Part shown: positions 12,820 to 25,837 of the stretch, in pieces | How the letters are laid out: every line of letters begins with the position of its first letter | How positions within the stretch are numbered: the stretch's first letter is position 1 | Source of the DNA: Epinephelus fuscoguttatus | Lineage: Eukaryota; Chordata; Actinopteri; Perciformes; Serranidae | Length of the DNA stretch: 64,000 bases | NCBI RefSeq assembly: GCF_011397635.1 | Contig: NC_064760.1 | Span: 23,881,356-23,945,355 of the forward strand | Direction: 5' to 3' | Program-made: the position numbers and the translations under genes | Notes under the pieces: generated by a model | Seen by the model: the letters and a program-made list of their open reading frames with translations, nothing else | The model's database searches: none | What the model was told of the DNA's origin: nothing

Positions 12820-15219
12820 CTCTAGACACTCATCTGGCGTACCAAACGCTTCAGCAAAGTCCGATGGACTTTTCCTCAGAGTCTGGTCAGCAGGCAGTGT
12901 GTTGTCACTGTAAGATGACACGAACTTAAAGTCACTGGTTCTTGAACCTGTTGTCAGGTAGGCGTCATAATTGTAAGTGCTGCGTAAAGTTCCTGTGCCG
13001 TCAACATCTGCGTAATTAGGAGGGAGATAAGCGCTGGGGATGGCAACTGCTCCATCAAACAACAGTCTGGGCTTTCTCCTGCGACAAAACCTCACACCCA
13101 GGATGATGATGATGAAGGTCAGGAAAAACGTCGACACAGACACCAGCGCGATGATCAGATAAGACGTCAGTTTGGAATTCTTCTCATCATAAGAAATGTC
13201 CTTCAGTTCTGGCACCTCAGCCAAGTTATCAGAAATCAGTAAATACATGGAACAGGTGGCAGACAGAGAGGGCTGTCCGTTATCTTTCACTGACACAATC
13301 AGGTTCTGTTTCATGCTGTCAGACTCGGAAATGTCCCGCTGTGTCCTGATCTCTCCGCTGTGGACACCAATAGTGAAAAGCCCCGGATCAGTGGATTTCA
13401 CTATATCATAAGACAGCCAGGCGTTCTGTCCGGAGTCCGCGTCCACCGCGATCACTTTGGACACCAGAGAGCCTCCGTGTGCAGCTTTGGGGACCAGCTC
13501 GGTCATGAAGGAGTTGCCCTCCGGACCGGGGTACAGTATCTGAGGAGAGTTGTCATTCACATCCGATATGAACACACTGACGGTCACGTTGCTGCTCAGC
13601 GGAGGAGAACCGTTGTCTCTGCCCATCACGTGGACTTTAAAACTCCTCAACTGTTCATAATCAAACGACCTCACAGCGTGGATCACCCCCGTGTCTCCGT
13701 TAACAGACACATAGGACGACACCGGGGCACCGTTCACCTCACCGGGTAACAGAGAATAAATCACTGTACCGTTTTGTCTCCAGTCGGGGTCTCGAGCACT
13801 AACGGAACATAAAGTGGAGCCAGGTTTGTTATTTTCACTCACATATGCGCTGTACGACTGTTCCTCAAACACAGGTGGGTTGTCGTTGATGTCTGCTACA
13901 GATAACTCAACACTTTTAGACGAGGACAGAGGTGGAGAGCCCTCGTCACTGGCAGTGATTGTAATGTTGTAATCAGACACTACTTCACGGTCCAGTTGTC
14001 CTGTGGTCACCAGAGAATAATAGTTTTTAATAGAAGGAACCAACTTAAAAGGGGCGTTTTGCTGAATGGAGCAGCGGACCTGTCTGTTATTCTCAGAGTC
14101 TCTATCCTGCACGTTAATGATGCCCACCTCTGTACCAGGTGACACATTCTCAGGTATGGGATTATTAAGAGATTTTAAGTTTATTTCAGGTGGATTGTCA
14201 TTAACATCAGATATTTCAATAATTACTTTGGAATCTGAGGTTAGACCATATCCATCTTTGGCGTCTACGCGCATTTCATATCTTGACTCTTTCTCGAAAT
14301 CCAAAGGCCCTATTACTTTAATTTCACCTGTGTTGTGATTTAAGGAAAATGCTCTTCTACCTGTTTCTGAAATACGACTTAATTCATAAGTCACCTCGCC
14401 ATTTAGACCTTCATCTGCATCATTTGCAGCCACTGTAACCACTACAGTATCCAGAGGAGAGTTTTCGGGCAGACTGGCTTTATAAACGGCCTGGCTGAAC
14501 ACTGGGGCGTTATCATTAGCATCCAGGACAGTCACGTGTACAGTTGCAGTGCCAGTTCTTTGAGGAGTGCCTCCATCTAGTGCAGTGAGCAATAATCTCA
14601 ATTCCTGCTGTTCCTCGCGATCTAAATCCTTATTCAACACCAGCTCTGCATATTTACCTCCATCTGATTTTGACTGAATTTTCAACACTAAATAACTGTT
14701 CGCCTGTAAAGCATAGCTCTGAACAGCGTTTTGCCCGATATCCATGTCGTGTGCCTCCAAGACACGAAAGCGAGATCCTTTCACAGCCAATTCACTGATT
14801 TCTAACTTGATTTCATCTTTAGTGAAAACAGGCGGATTATCATTGATATCTTGTATCTGTAGTGAAACACGGTGCAACTCCAGTGGTGCCTCTAAGATTA
14901 ACTCAAATTTAAGGATACAAGATGCCTTTTCGCCGCAGAGTGCCTCTCTGTCGATTCTTTCAGCTACAATAAGATCTCCAGTGTTCAGGTTCATGTCACA
15001 GTACCGTTCGCGATTCCTCTCGCTGTCAATGCGGGCCTTTCGGGCAGATAATTTCCCTACGTTCAGCCCGAGCTCCTTTGCCATATTTCCAATGACAGAT
15101 CCGGGTTTCATTTCCTCGGGAATAGAAAAGCTCACGTCTCCGTTACCGATGTGAAGCAGCTGAAGAAAAAAGGCCAAGCTGTAGAGAAGGGCAGCCGCTG
15201 AATATCCATTGTGTGCCAT
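12820..15219 (-). CDS. pcdhg: Protocadherin gamma-type variable exon V4, intact
   Basis: An uninterrupted 800-codon exon. The start [18 protein letters not shown] gives a signal peptide cleaved near residue 27 (IGNG|DVSFS). EC1 is about 28-133 with CX5C loop CGEKASC, followed by EC2-EC6, a membrane span near 686-712 and a cytoplasmic tail near 713-800 ending CLE. The donor is CTAGAG|GTAGGC. Calcium-binding DxNDN, DxD and LDRE motifs are intact in the linkers. EC1-EC3 are distinct from all other exons here: it opens VSFSIPEEM rather than LSYS, and EC3 ends [16 protein letters not shown]. From [10 protein letters not shown] onwards it joins the common sequence. Like the others it should place a trans-dimerising receptor on neuronal membranes and use the shared constant tail. 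The tail has one local change, SSYSDN for SSYNDN. Confidence 0.96.
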
Positions 15220-17739
15220 CCTCAGATGGGAATGGAAAATAGCTCAAAGCGTTGAATTCTTTTTTAATCCACGTTATTCCTTCGCAGTCCAGTACAGCAT
15301 TAACCATCAGCTGAATTCCCGAACAGTGTATCTGAGGCGAACTGCTGACCAAAGCACATCCAAGGATACAGTTTGACAAGGAGAAGATCAACGATAGACA
15401 CACAAAGCAAGATCAAGGGGTGGAGGCGTGCTTCCTCTGCTGGTGAACAGCGACACTCGGAGTTCAATTTCATCTCTGCAGATGAAAGAATAACACTAAA
15501 TGCTGACACTATAACTGTTTTCTTGTCCGTTTCATCAGATTTCTGCATCAATCCATGCGCAAAAGAACAAGAATCATTATTTAGGATATCAAATACCTCT
15601 TTGAAAGTTAAACTACGGACACTAAACATATTTTCCACATGTAACAAAGAATTAGCTGCCTACTTGCAAATCAAACTATTCTAGGCTGTCCCAAACATTT
15701 TGTGTCTGCCTACTACAGAAGAAAAAACATGTTGCTCCAACCCAGTAAGAATTTATAGTGGAGGATACCACTGAGAAAGTAAATGCAAAAAGGCACTGGG
15801 GAAATGAGCAGAGGCAGCTATCTTAGAGTGGAGTAAGAAGTTTATAAGGATAACGTTGTACACTGGGGGTTTAAATAAAAAAAAGGTATGTATGTTATAC
15901 AAAGCCAATATTATGACATGCCAGGCATTAAAAGCCTTAGACAGTATAAATATTTACCAGAGACCTACAATGGGAAAAAAAAGTGTGCTGTTAGAATATA
16001 TTTTGTAAATTTTAGTCAGCTATCATTCCCACAAAAGCGAATTTCCACAACTGTGTACACACAACATAGGAAGGAAATAAATAATCTGTTATTCGTATTA
16101 AGAATTAATTCCCTAATAAGAAAGTGTTATTGCATTACATGGCAATGCATTAAATCAGTATTGAAAGCACTATAGCCCTCCATGTAAGAGCCTCATGTGA
16201 GATATATCCAGGGAAAGGGCTTGATTACACTGAGAGGGAGGGAGGAGGTCTTTATGACCCACAGAGTCTTTAAGGTTCTACTCTGTTGAGGAATTCAAAG
16301 GGTGGGGATCACTGAATCCTGCATAAACATGGAACAGATCTTATAACGTATCAGTGTGGGTTATCAGCCAGTGGGAGGTGTAAGCAGTATCTTCTCCCCT
16401 GAGGAACATTGTGAAAAACACAGGATTGTAAATCAGTTGGGTTTTTTGTATATATGCCGGCTGGCTTGCTCATCAGCTATGTAAACTGGTGGATTCAGTG
16501 TCTCTTTACTCATGTATGGTTTATGCTCCGGTGTTAATTTAATTTTGTAAAAGTTTCCTTTGTACACAGCAATACATGTGTCTCATCCATTTGCTGGGAA
16601 CACAATTCCACTGACTTATGTACTAACCTCCCCTTTACATCTACATTTTGATTAATCAGTATGTATTTAGAATCAAGTGGTCCTCTCCTTTTTCTGGGTA
16701 AGTTCAGGTTGACAATGACTGTCAAAAACAGGATTATCATGTGTGCACAACAGGTGTCCATTTGAATGAAACAAGCACAACAGCTATCCAAGGCCAACTC
16801 ACATGTGTCTATAGTTGAGACCATGGCTCTTTGTCAGTACAATACAGAAACATTTATATGCTTGTGGTAGTGCTTATAGCCAAAAATGCTGAGACACATC
16901 TATGAATCAGCACTGTCATTATGACATCAATTTTTTGTGCTTGCCTTAACAGAAACAATGAAATCTGGACTAAATGGCTTGGTAGTAGACAATACTGAAC
17001 TCAACAACAACATTTGCAAGACTATACTGCAAATTCCTCATTTATTGCAAAGCTAACACTTCATGATGTTACTCTGAGCAAACTGAAGGATGAATATATA
17101 AAGTCTGGGTTGTTAAACAACAGCAGCAAGGTCAAAGTAATGGTTAATCAACCTAAATGAAAATAATGTTGACAGTAAGAGTGTTTTATTTTACAGACAG
17201 TATTCTCTGATCTACCAAGAAAAATCACAAGAAACATCCTAGCCACCATCTTATATTTCCTATGTATGTATGTGTTGTTTTTGTTGTCTTTGTTGTTAAA
17301 CCGTATTTTCTAGACTACAATACGAAGATGAACATTTATGCTTTTGTTATGACATAGTGATGATATACACTAAAGGCATAAGGATAGTGATATCATCACA
17401 GCACTAGGTTGAAATACTGACCGAACACCTTCACAATGAACACAGTTTAGTTCCTATCATAATTGTCCCCAGGTAACATGCTGCAGAGTGATTGAAAAGA
17501 ATATTCAACCATTAATTAATTTTGGGGAGGGTATCTAAAACAGATCAGATAACTGCTACATAACAGATCACAGAGGCTTTTACTTTAATCCCCAAAAATT
17601 AAGATCTATTTTAGCCAGGAGAAATTCCCAAGATCCATAAACACTGGCAACGATGTGATTGTGATGGAAAACACTGTCAAACAAGACAATGAAAAAAAAT
17701 CAATTAAAATGAATTTTCACTAAATTAAAGTATTCCTAC
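15220..17739. other. V4-V5 spacer
   Basis: A 2.5 kb spacer. Only the V4 promoter module (15417-15463) is recognisable. This is the one spacer without a credible RE1 site. The part near 16200-17700 is AT-rich with no homology to the other spacers and no convincing gene. Confidence 0.6.
15417..15463 (-). promoter_or_regulatory. V4 promoter module, short spacing
   Basis: GGGGTGGAGG at 15417-15426 stands in for the GTGGGTGGAG box, and AGCGACACTCGGAGT at 15449-15463 keeps the CGCT core but has the downstream half altered. Start-to-start spacing is 32 bp against 39-40 bp in V2, V3 and V5-V8. The element is 230 bp above the V4 start. Confidence 0.65.
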
Positions 17740-20122
17740 CTCTGGAGATCCATCTGACTCCCCAAATACATCAGCAAAGTCTGATGGACTTTTCCTCAGA
17801 GTCTGGTCAGCAGGCAGTGTGTTGTCATTGTAAGATGACACGAACTTAAAGTCACTGGTTCTTGAACCTGTTGTCAGGTAGGCGTCATAATTGTAAGTGC
17901 TGCGTAAAGTTCCTGTGCCGTCAACATCTGCGTAATTAGGAGGGAGATAAGCGCTGGGGATGGCAACTGCTCCATCAAACAACAGTCTGGGCTTTCTCCT
18001 GCGACAAAACCTCACACCCAGGATGATGATGATGAAGGTCAGGAAAAACGTCGACACAGACACCAGCGCGATGATCAGATAAGACGTCAGTTTGGAATTC
18101 TTCTCATCATAAGAAATGTCCTTCAGTTCTGGCACCTCAGCCAAGTTATCAGAAATCAGTAAATACATGGAACAGGTGGCAGACAGAGAGGGCTGTCCGT
18201 TATCTTTCACTGACACAATCAGGTTCTGTTTCATGCTGTCAGACTCGGAAATGTCCCGCTGTGTCCTGATCTCTCCGCTGTGGACACCAAGTGAAAAGGC
18301 CAGGATCAGTGGATTTCACTATATCATACGACAGCCAGGCGTTCTGTCCGGAGTCCGCGTCCACCGCGATCACTTTGGACACCAGAGAGCCTCCGTGTGC
18401 AGCTTTGGGGACCAGCTCGGTCATGAAGGAGTTGCCCTCCGGACCGGGGTACAGTATCTGAGGAGAGTTGTCATTCACATCAGATATGAACACACTGACG
18501 GTCACGTTGCTGCTCAGCGGAGGAGAACCGTTGTCTCTGCCCATCACGTGGACTTTGAAACTTCTGAATTGTTCATAATCAAACGACCTCACAGCGTGGA
18601 TCACCCCCGTGTCTCCGTTAACAGACACATAGGAGGACACCGGGGCACCGTTCACCTCACCGGGTAACAGAGAATAAATCACTGTACCGTTTTGTCTCCA
18701 GTCGGGGTCTCGAGCACTAACGGAACATAAAGTGGAGCCAGGTTTGTTATTTTCACTCACATATGCGCTGTACGACTGTTCCTCAAACACAGGTGGGTTG
18801 TCGTTGATGTCTGCTACAGATAACTCAACACTTTTAGACGAGGACAGAGGTGGAGAGCCCTCGTCACTGGCAGTGATTGTAATGTTGTAATCAGACACTA
18901 CTTCACGGTCCAGTTGTCCTGTGGTCACCAGAGAATAATAGTTTTTGATAGAAGGAACCAACTTAAAGGGAGCGCTTTGTTGAATGGAGCAGCGGACTTG
19001 TCCATTACTTTCAGAGTCTCTATCCTGCACGTTAATGATGCCCACCTCTGTACCAGGTGATACATTCTCTGGTATGGGGTTAGTCAGTGATTTCAGATTA
19101 ATCACTGGAGCATTATCATTCATATCAGTAACATCTATTACCACTTTGGCGTAAGAGGTTAGCCCCAACCCATCTTTGGCCTTTACTCTCATTTCAAAAG
19201 AACTACTTCCCTCAAAGTCAATCATACCTGTCACTCTGATCTCTCCAGTTTTAGGATCAATAGAAAATGCATTTATATCATCGTCAGACACATGGCTTAA
19301 GTCATATGTCACATCTCCATTCACTCCTTCATCTGCATCAGTAGCACTAACAGTAATCACTATAGTATCTACAGGAGAGTTTTCAGGCAGACTGGCTTTA
19401 TAAACGGCCTGGCTGAACACTGGGGCGTTATCATTAGCATCCAGCACAGTGACGTGTATCACTACAGTACCTGATCTCTGAGGAGAGCCTCCATCTAAAG
19501 CTGTCAGAAGCAAATTAATCTCTTTCTGTTTCTCTCGATCAAGTGTATTCTCCACTACGAGTTCAACCTTGTTGCTATCAACAACGAGAATAAAGTTCTC
19601 GTTCTTTTGTAGGCTGTATCTTTGAACAGCATTTTGACCTATATCTGCGTCATGGGCCTCCTCGATAGAGAAGCGGTTACCCTTGACTGCTAACTCGCTT
19701 ATTTCTATTTCAATCAATTGGTTCTTGAATTTCGGTGAGTTGTCGTTCACATCTTGAATATGAAGACTCAGTCGATGAAGCTGCAGAGGATTTTCCAACA
19801 CCAGATCAACCTTCACAACACACGACGGTTTCTTGCCACAAAGGCTTTCTCTGTCAATTCTCTCCGATGTGATCAAATCTCCAGTACTCAGATTAATATC
19901 ACAGTACCGTTTACGAGTCCCCTCAAAATCCACACGGGCCTTTCGGGAAGATAATGTCCTCAGATCAAGACCGAGATCTTTGGCTATATTTCCAATAACA
20001 GACTCGCGTTTCATCTCCTCTGGAATAGAATAACTCAGGTCTCCATTAACGAGGTGCAGCGTTACAATAAAGGAAGCAAAGAAGAAGATCGGACGAAGCG
20101 GTGGAAATCCTTTGTCTCCCAT
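17740..20122 (-). CDS. pcdhg: Protocadherin gamma-type variable exon V5 (one frame break)
   Basis: The start [14 protein letters not shown] at 20122 is chosen because it aligns with V7 and V8. An upstream in-frame Met at 20155 would add only [11 protein letters not shown] before it. The signal peptide ends near [11 protein letters not shown]1 has CX5C loop CGKKPSC. The exon ends CCAGAG|GTAGGA. It is the first of four closely related exons (V5-V8), differing from them in EC2 ([15 protein letters not shown]) and by [11 protein letters not shown] in EC3. Two bases are missing near 18290 (ACCAAGTG for ACCAATAGTG), which breaks the frame in EC6. With them the exon is 795 codons, the same as V8. 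EC6 has a unique YEQFRSF where the others read YEQLRSF. Confidence 0.94.
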
Positions 20123-20298
20123 CCTGACACAAAAAGACGTCCTCAGCTTGTACAATTTATATATCCTACTGCGAAATAATAAAAACTGACAAAAAAAAAC
20201 ACCAAACGATCCAACACATCAGAGCAATGTCCACAATACAGTTTGTTCGGATATGTAACCGTTTGTCTGGAAAATCTGCAGCTGATGTCCATATAGTA

Positions 20299-20352
20299 GT
20301 GGGTGGAGTGGTGAGAGCCTGTTATCCGTCAGCCAACAGCGACACCATGAGA
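20299..20352 (-). promoter_or_regulatory. V5 promoter module (CACCC box and CGCT element)
   Basis: GTGGGTGGAG at 20299-20308 and AGCGACACCATGAGA at 20338-20352, starts 39 bp apart, with the CGCT element 216 bp above the V5 start. Between the box and the start, a block reading TCTGGAAAATCTGCAGCTGA near 20269-20288 is shared with V6 and V7. Confidence 0.77.
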
Positions 20353-22333
20353 CACTTTCATCTTCACACCAGGACAATGCAATAAAATATTCTCCACAAT
20401 GTCTCACATAACATCAAGATATTATATCTTCTCGTGGTCAAATGTACTCTGCATGTGAGGTAAATCTTTCAACTTATTTAAACATACACGCAGTCTATTC
20501 ATTGGCTCAGCCGTGGAGATGTAGGTGTTACTGACCCCAGTGCAGTTTAGCTTCGTGAGATATGGCATGGAATGCATTATGTTTGCTTTAAATCTCTAAA
20601 AGTTTCTAGACTCAGGCTGCGGATGAATAGGACTTTATGCTTAAGAACGTTCCTAAAGGAGTGCAATGAACAGGGAGTATCTAAGAGTCTGCCATGATAA
20701 GAGCTGTTCGAATGAATTTAATATTAAGGAAAAGTACTTCAGTGCTTCTTGTGTGATCTCCTTGAGCATATAGTACACTTCACCATACTTTACGAAAGGA
20801 AATGAGATAATGCCGTCCCACAATTCTGTGCGGCAGCAACATTTAAAGCAGCGCGCCAGATCGGCCGTTCTTTGGACAGTCAACTATTTTGTGACATTAC
20901 ACATCCACAGCCTGTATGAGCCGTAACAACTTCAAGGCACAAACACGTCAACATGACAGGTGTTTACTGAGTTGTATAGGGGTTTCCTAAGATAATCTAT
21001 GTATAGGCTAAAACATTAGATATTTTCCTTGTAGGTATATATTCTCAATCTGTTATTACATTTAATTATGTTTTGTATGTATTTAATACTTACGATGGAC
21101 TGTTTTCTTTCAAGGAGCCTCTCAGCGAAAAAAGCTTATTTCATATGATTGTACCTGTGTAACCGACATAAGGATAAACATCTCTACAAAATCATAATCA
21201 GCATACTAACCATAACACGAAGAGGGGACGTTTCATGACAGGTGATATTGTTAGTTCAACATGTTTGAAAGATAAGAATGATGACATGTACGCTTACCAT
21301 GTTATACCGTCCATGCATGCAAATGTAACAATAATTTAATTCAGTCAAACAAAGTGTGATTTATGTCGATACATTTTAGTGGATAGGAGGGCTGAGCGTG
21401 AGCAATCATTTTCAGTGTGAAACAACAGTTCGTTTCACTCCTGTGACTGGTAGTGTTTATTGCTTTTTCATTTTATTTCTAAAATTGCTGATGAAGGCAT
21501 ATTTTTCACCGGGTTGTCCTCCTTTTATATAACGAACACGAAACAACCGAGTAACACACGGGACGAAGTAATGAAGGTAATAATCATAGCAAAAATAACA
21601 ATTGTAATTATCGTTATTTCTAGAGCGCTTTTTTGAAGATCCACGTTACAAAGTGCTTCTAGATAGCAGCAAAATAAAACAGACACGTCATAAAATCACC
21701 AGGTTATTAGGAGAAAACAGGGAAATAAATATCAATGTAAAAACGATTTGTTGTATAAAAACAATACAATGAGGATGCACTTCTAGTCGTCGATCTTCTG
21801 AACATTGTAATTTCACCACAATAGACCCTCCTCAATAAAATCCGCCTTAGCAAAATTACGGAGCCAGTCGGATTGTCTTAACATTGTGGCTGGCTTTTCC
21901 TAAGTCCTCGTGAATTCTCCTTCACATATTTCCTTGACTTCATAACGTTTTTCATCGAGGTCAAAGAAAAGTGGTCAGGAGAGGAGAGTGTTTTTAGGAC
22001 TGTTCGGCCGCAGCCACAGAAAGTAGGCAATAGATGAAAGAATCCTTCTGTTTGAGCCTCCGAAAGAAAAGACCACCTAAACTTTGAGTACAATACTGCA
22101 CTGTCAAATATTGTAGTAACAGAAAAAGACTAAGCGCCACTATTGGAGCTTATACCCCTGCTTCAATATTGAGACAATGGACGGAGGCAAGGACAAATTA
22201 CAACAATCCTATGTTTCCCCTGCAATTAAATCACATTTCGATCATCATGAGCATTATTATTAGCAGCAGAAACCATGAAGAAAGAAAAAAAGACATCTCC
22301 GGCTACGGGTATGCGTGAGCACAAGAGGAGTGT

Positions 22334-22354
22334 TTCAGCACCATGGACAGGTAC
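22334..22354 (+). promoter_or_regulatory. RE1/NRSE-like site, V5-V6 spacer
   Basis: TTCAGCACCATGGACAG followed by GTAC: 17 of 21 RE1 positions by eye, left half-site complete. It lies about 2.2 kb above the V5 start and 0.9 kb past the V6 donor. Its flank (CCTTTAAATTTGACAGGGCT) is shared with the sites at 26391 and 30328. Confidence 0.65.
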
Positions 22355-22738
22355 CTTTAAATTTGACAGGGCTGACGGCACTAACACACTGAAAGCTATT
22401 CTGGTCTCCTGGCCACCGCTCTTAGGCTGGTCTAATATGAGTTTATGACAATTTCACAAACGTAAACACCGACTAAGACTTAGACCTAAACCATCACCCA
22501 CCCAACCATCGGCTGACTCAGAAACAGGAGCTTTCTTTCCATCATGCCAATAACTGAATACCACTGACGCAAACTAAACACACGTTTAACAGCAAAAAAA
22601 AATATCAAAGCAAAGACCCATGACAGCCTGCGTTAAATGCTTGACTTGAAATATTTCTGCAATAGTTTCACTCATGATGACACTTTGCTGGTAAAAATGG
22701 TCTTTTAACCATCAACTTTTCCTCGAGGCCCAGACTTT

Positions 22739-22830
22739 TTTGCTTGCAAAGATCAGGTTGAGGTCACTCTCTGGTCGCGAATGATTGTGTTATTCTACAA
22801 AGCGAAATACTCAAAATTAACATTATCTAC
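22739..22830. repeat. Conserved spacer block, copy 1
   Basis: Contains GCTTGCAAAGATCAGGTTGA, then GGTCACTCTC, TGGTCGCGAATGATTGTG and TTATTCTAC. Copies sit at 26786-26880 and 30730-30822, each roughly 0.4-0.5 kb past the donor of the next exon (V6, V7, V8). It is more conserved than the surrounding spacer, so it may be functional or may reflect recent duplication. Confidence 0.6.
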
Positions 22831-23228
22831 AAACAGCATCACTATAAAATCACCCAGCTGAAACACATGATAAAATTAACCATTCCGTTAGGTTTATGTT
22901 TCTGACAGACAACCTGAAATGGATTGACAATTGTTTAGACATGAACGAAAAACGGAAAAAGAAAAATCACGTTGCACGAATACAAACCAAGTGCGGAGTT
23001 CCATTGTTTTGAAGAACAAAAGGTAAACATGTGTGATAATTTTCTTGTGTTATTAACAACGGTAAAACCGACCCAAAAAAAAGTTTCCCTACATGATGCA
23101 AAATGTTTGCATCGGGGACTGCTATTCACTGTCAGACACACAAGCACATGTAGCAGTGACACAGACATTTTAAGGAGTCAATGAGAAGTCAAACATGTAC
23201 TGATGCCAGTGAGGTAAACGGTTCCTAC

Positions 23229-25609
23229 CTCTGCAGACGGCTCCAAGTCTTCAAAGGCATCAGCAAAGTCTGATGGACTTTTCCTCAGAGTCTGGTCAGC
23301 AGGCAGTGTGTTGTCATTGTAAGATGACACGAACTTGAAGTCACTGGTTCTTGAACCTGTTGTCAGGTAGGCGTCATAATTGTAAGTGCTGCGTAAAGTT
23401 CCCGTGCCGTCAACATCTGCGTAATTAGGAGGGAGATAAGCGCTGGGGATGGCAACTGCTCCATCAAACAACAGTCTGGGCTTTCTCCTGCGACAAAACC
23501 TCACACCCAGGATGATGATGATGATGAAGGTCAGGAAAAACGTCGACACAGACACCAGCGCGATGATCAGATAAGACGTCAGTTTGGAATTCTTCTCATC
23601 ATAAGAAATGTCCTTCAGTTCTGGCACCTCAGCCAAGTTATCAGAAATCAGTAAATACATGAAACAGGTGGCAGACAGAGAGCTGTCCGTTATCTTTCAC
23701 TGACACAATCAGGTTCTGTTTCATGCTGTCAGACTCAAATGTCCGCTGTGTCCTGATCTCCGCTGTGGACACCAATAGTGAAAAGCCCCGGATCAGTGGA
23801 TTTCACTATATCATAAGACAGCCAGGCGTTCTGTCCGGAATCCGCGTCCACCGCGATCACTTTGGACACCAGAGAGCCTCCGTGTGCAGCTTTGGGGACC
23901 AGCTCGGTCATGAAGGAGTTGCCCTCCGGCCCGGGATACAGTATCTGAGGAGAGTTGTCATTCACATCCGATATGAACACACTGACGGTCACGTTGCTGC
24001 TCAGCGGAGGAGAACCGTTGTCTCTGCCCATCACGTGGACTTTAAAACTCCTCAACTGTTCATAATCAAACGACCTCACAGCGTGGATCACCCCCGTGTC
24101 TCCGTTAACAGACACATACGAGGACACCGGGGCACCGTTCACATCACCAGGTAACAGAGAATAAATCACTGTACCGTTTTGTCTCCAGTCGGGGTCTCGA
24201 GCACTAACGGAACATAAAGTGGAGCCAGGTTTGTTATTTTCACTCACATATGCGCTGTACGACTGTTCCTCAAACACAGGCGGGTTGTCGTTGATGTCTG
24301 CTACAGATAACTCAACAGTTTTAGACGAGGACAGAGGTGGAGAGCCCTCGTCAGTGGCAGTGATTGTAATGTTGTAATCAGACACTACTTCACGGTCCAG
24401 TTGTCCTGTGGTCACCAGAGAATAATAGTTTTTAATAGAAGGAATCAACTTAAAAGGGGCGTTTTGTTGAATCGAGCAGCGAACCAGTCCGTTATTCTCA
24501 GAGTCTCTATCCTGCACGTTAATGATGCCCACCTCTGTACCAGGTGACACATTCTCAGGTATGGGGTTAGAAAGTGATTTCAGATTTATCACTGGAGCAT
24601 TATCATTCACATCAGTAACATCTATTATAACCTTAGCGTAAGAGGTTAAACCTAAACCATCTTTAGCTTTTACTCTCATTTCAAAAGAACTGCTTTCCTC
24701 AAAGTCAATCAAACCAGTTACTCGGATTTCTCCACTTTTAGGATCAATAGAAAACACATTTACATTATCATCAGAAACATGACCAAAGTGATAAGTGATA
24801 TCTCCATTCACTCCTTCATCTGCGTCAGTAGCACTAACAGTAATCACTATAGTATCTGGAGGAGAGTTTTCAGGCAGACTGGCTTTATAAACGGCCTGGC
24901 TGAACACTGGGGCGTTATCATTAGCATCCAGCACAGTGACGTGTATGACTACAGTACCTGATCTCTGAGGAGAGCCACCATCTAAAGCTGTCAGAAGCAA
25001 ATTAATCTCTCTCTGTTTCTCTCGATCAAGTGTATTCTCCAGTACCAGTTCAACCTTGTTGCTGTCAACAGCGAGAATAAAGTTGTCGTTCTTTTGTAGG
25101 CTGTATCTTTGAACAGCATTTTGACCTATATCTGCGTCATGGGCCTCCTCGATAGAGAAGCGGTTACCCTTGTCTGCTGACTCGCGTATTTCCATTTCAA
25201 TCAAATTGTCGTTAAACTGCGGCGTGTTGTCGTTCACATCTTGAATATGAAGACTTAGTCGATGAAGCTCCAGAGGATTTTCTAACACCAGATCAACCGC
25301 AACAACACACGACGGTTTCTTGCCACAAAGGCTTTCTCTGTCAATTCTCTCCGATGTGATCAAATCTCCAGTACTCAGATTAATATCACAGTACCGCTTA
25401 CGAGTCCCCGTAAAATCAACACGGGCCTTTCGGGAAGATAATGTCCTCAGATCAAGACCGAGATCTTTGGCGATATTTCCAATAACAGACTCGCGTTTCA
25501 TCTCCTCTGGAATAGAATAACTCAGGTCTCCATTAACGAGGTGCAGCGTTACAATAAAGGAAGCAAAGCAGAAAATGGGGCCCAGCGCTGGAAATCCTTT
25601 GTCTCGCAT
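23229..25609 (-). CDS. pcdhg: Protocadherin gamma-type variable exon V6 (several frame breaks)
   Basis: The start [15 protein letters not shown] at 25609 aligns with MGDKG of V5, V7 and V8. The donor is GCAGAG|GTAGGA. EC1 has CX5C loop CGKKPSC. EC2 begins [12 protein letters not shown] and EC3 has [16 protein letters not shown], its main private differences. Four small deletions lie together at 23683-23762 (EC6): GGG to G, CGGAAA to CAAA, CCC to CC, and CTCTCC to CTCC, seven bases in all. The membrane span carries one extra GAT triplet on the plus strand, adding an isoleucine (five Ile in a row). With the seven bases the exon would be 796 codons, one more than V8 because of that Ile. SSKTVELS, rather than SSKSVELS, places EC4 with V7 and V8. 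Confidence 0.93.
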
Positions 25610-25783
25610 CCTGACACAAAAAGACGTCCTCAGCTTGTACAATTTATAACTCCCACTGCGAAACAATGAAAAATCGTCTCAATACACAAAATAACCCAAC
25701 ACCTCACAGCAATGTACGAAAGACACTTTCTTCGGAATTGTAACCGTTTGTCTGGAAAATCTGCAGCTGATGTCCATGTAGTA

Positions 25784-25837
25784 GTGGGTGGAGTAGTAGG
25801 GGCCGATTTTCTGTCAGTCAACAGCGACACCACGAGT
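25784..25837 (-). promoter_or_regulatory. V6 promoter module (CACCC box and CGCT element)
   Basis: GTGGGTGGAG at 25784-25793 and AGCGACACCACGAGT at 25823-25837, starts 39 bp apart. The CGCT element is 214 bp above the V6 start. Confidence 0.77.

Larger units (their letters stand above)
20123..23228. other. V5-V6 spacer
   Basis: The longest spacer between variable exons (3.1 kb). It contains the V5 promoter module, an RE1-like site at 22334 and a block at 22739-22830 shared with two other spacers. The part around 20500-22000 has no counterpart in the V6-V7 or V7-V8 spacers and shows nothing recognisable. A paralogous GAGACAATG block near 22173 matches 26190 and 30130. Confidence 0.6.

Noticed and set aside
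13360-13749. Recurring 129-codon plus-strand frame also seen at 9237, 31769 and similar places
   Set aside because: Antisense shadow of EC5-EC6 in each variable exon; repeated only because the exons are nearly identical.
17120-17141. Possible RE1 in the V4-V5 spacer (CAGCAGCAAGGTCAAA)
   Set aside because: Only about 11 of 18 core positions agree and neither half-site is complete.
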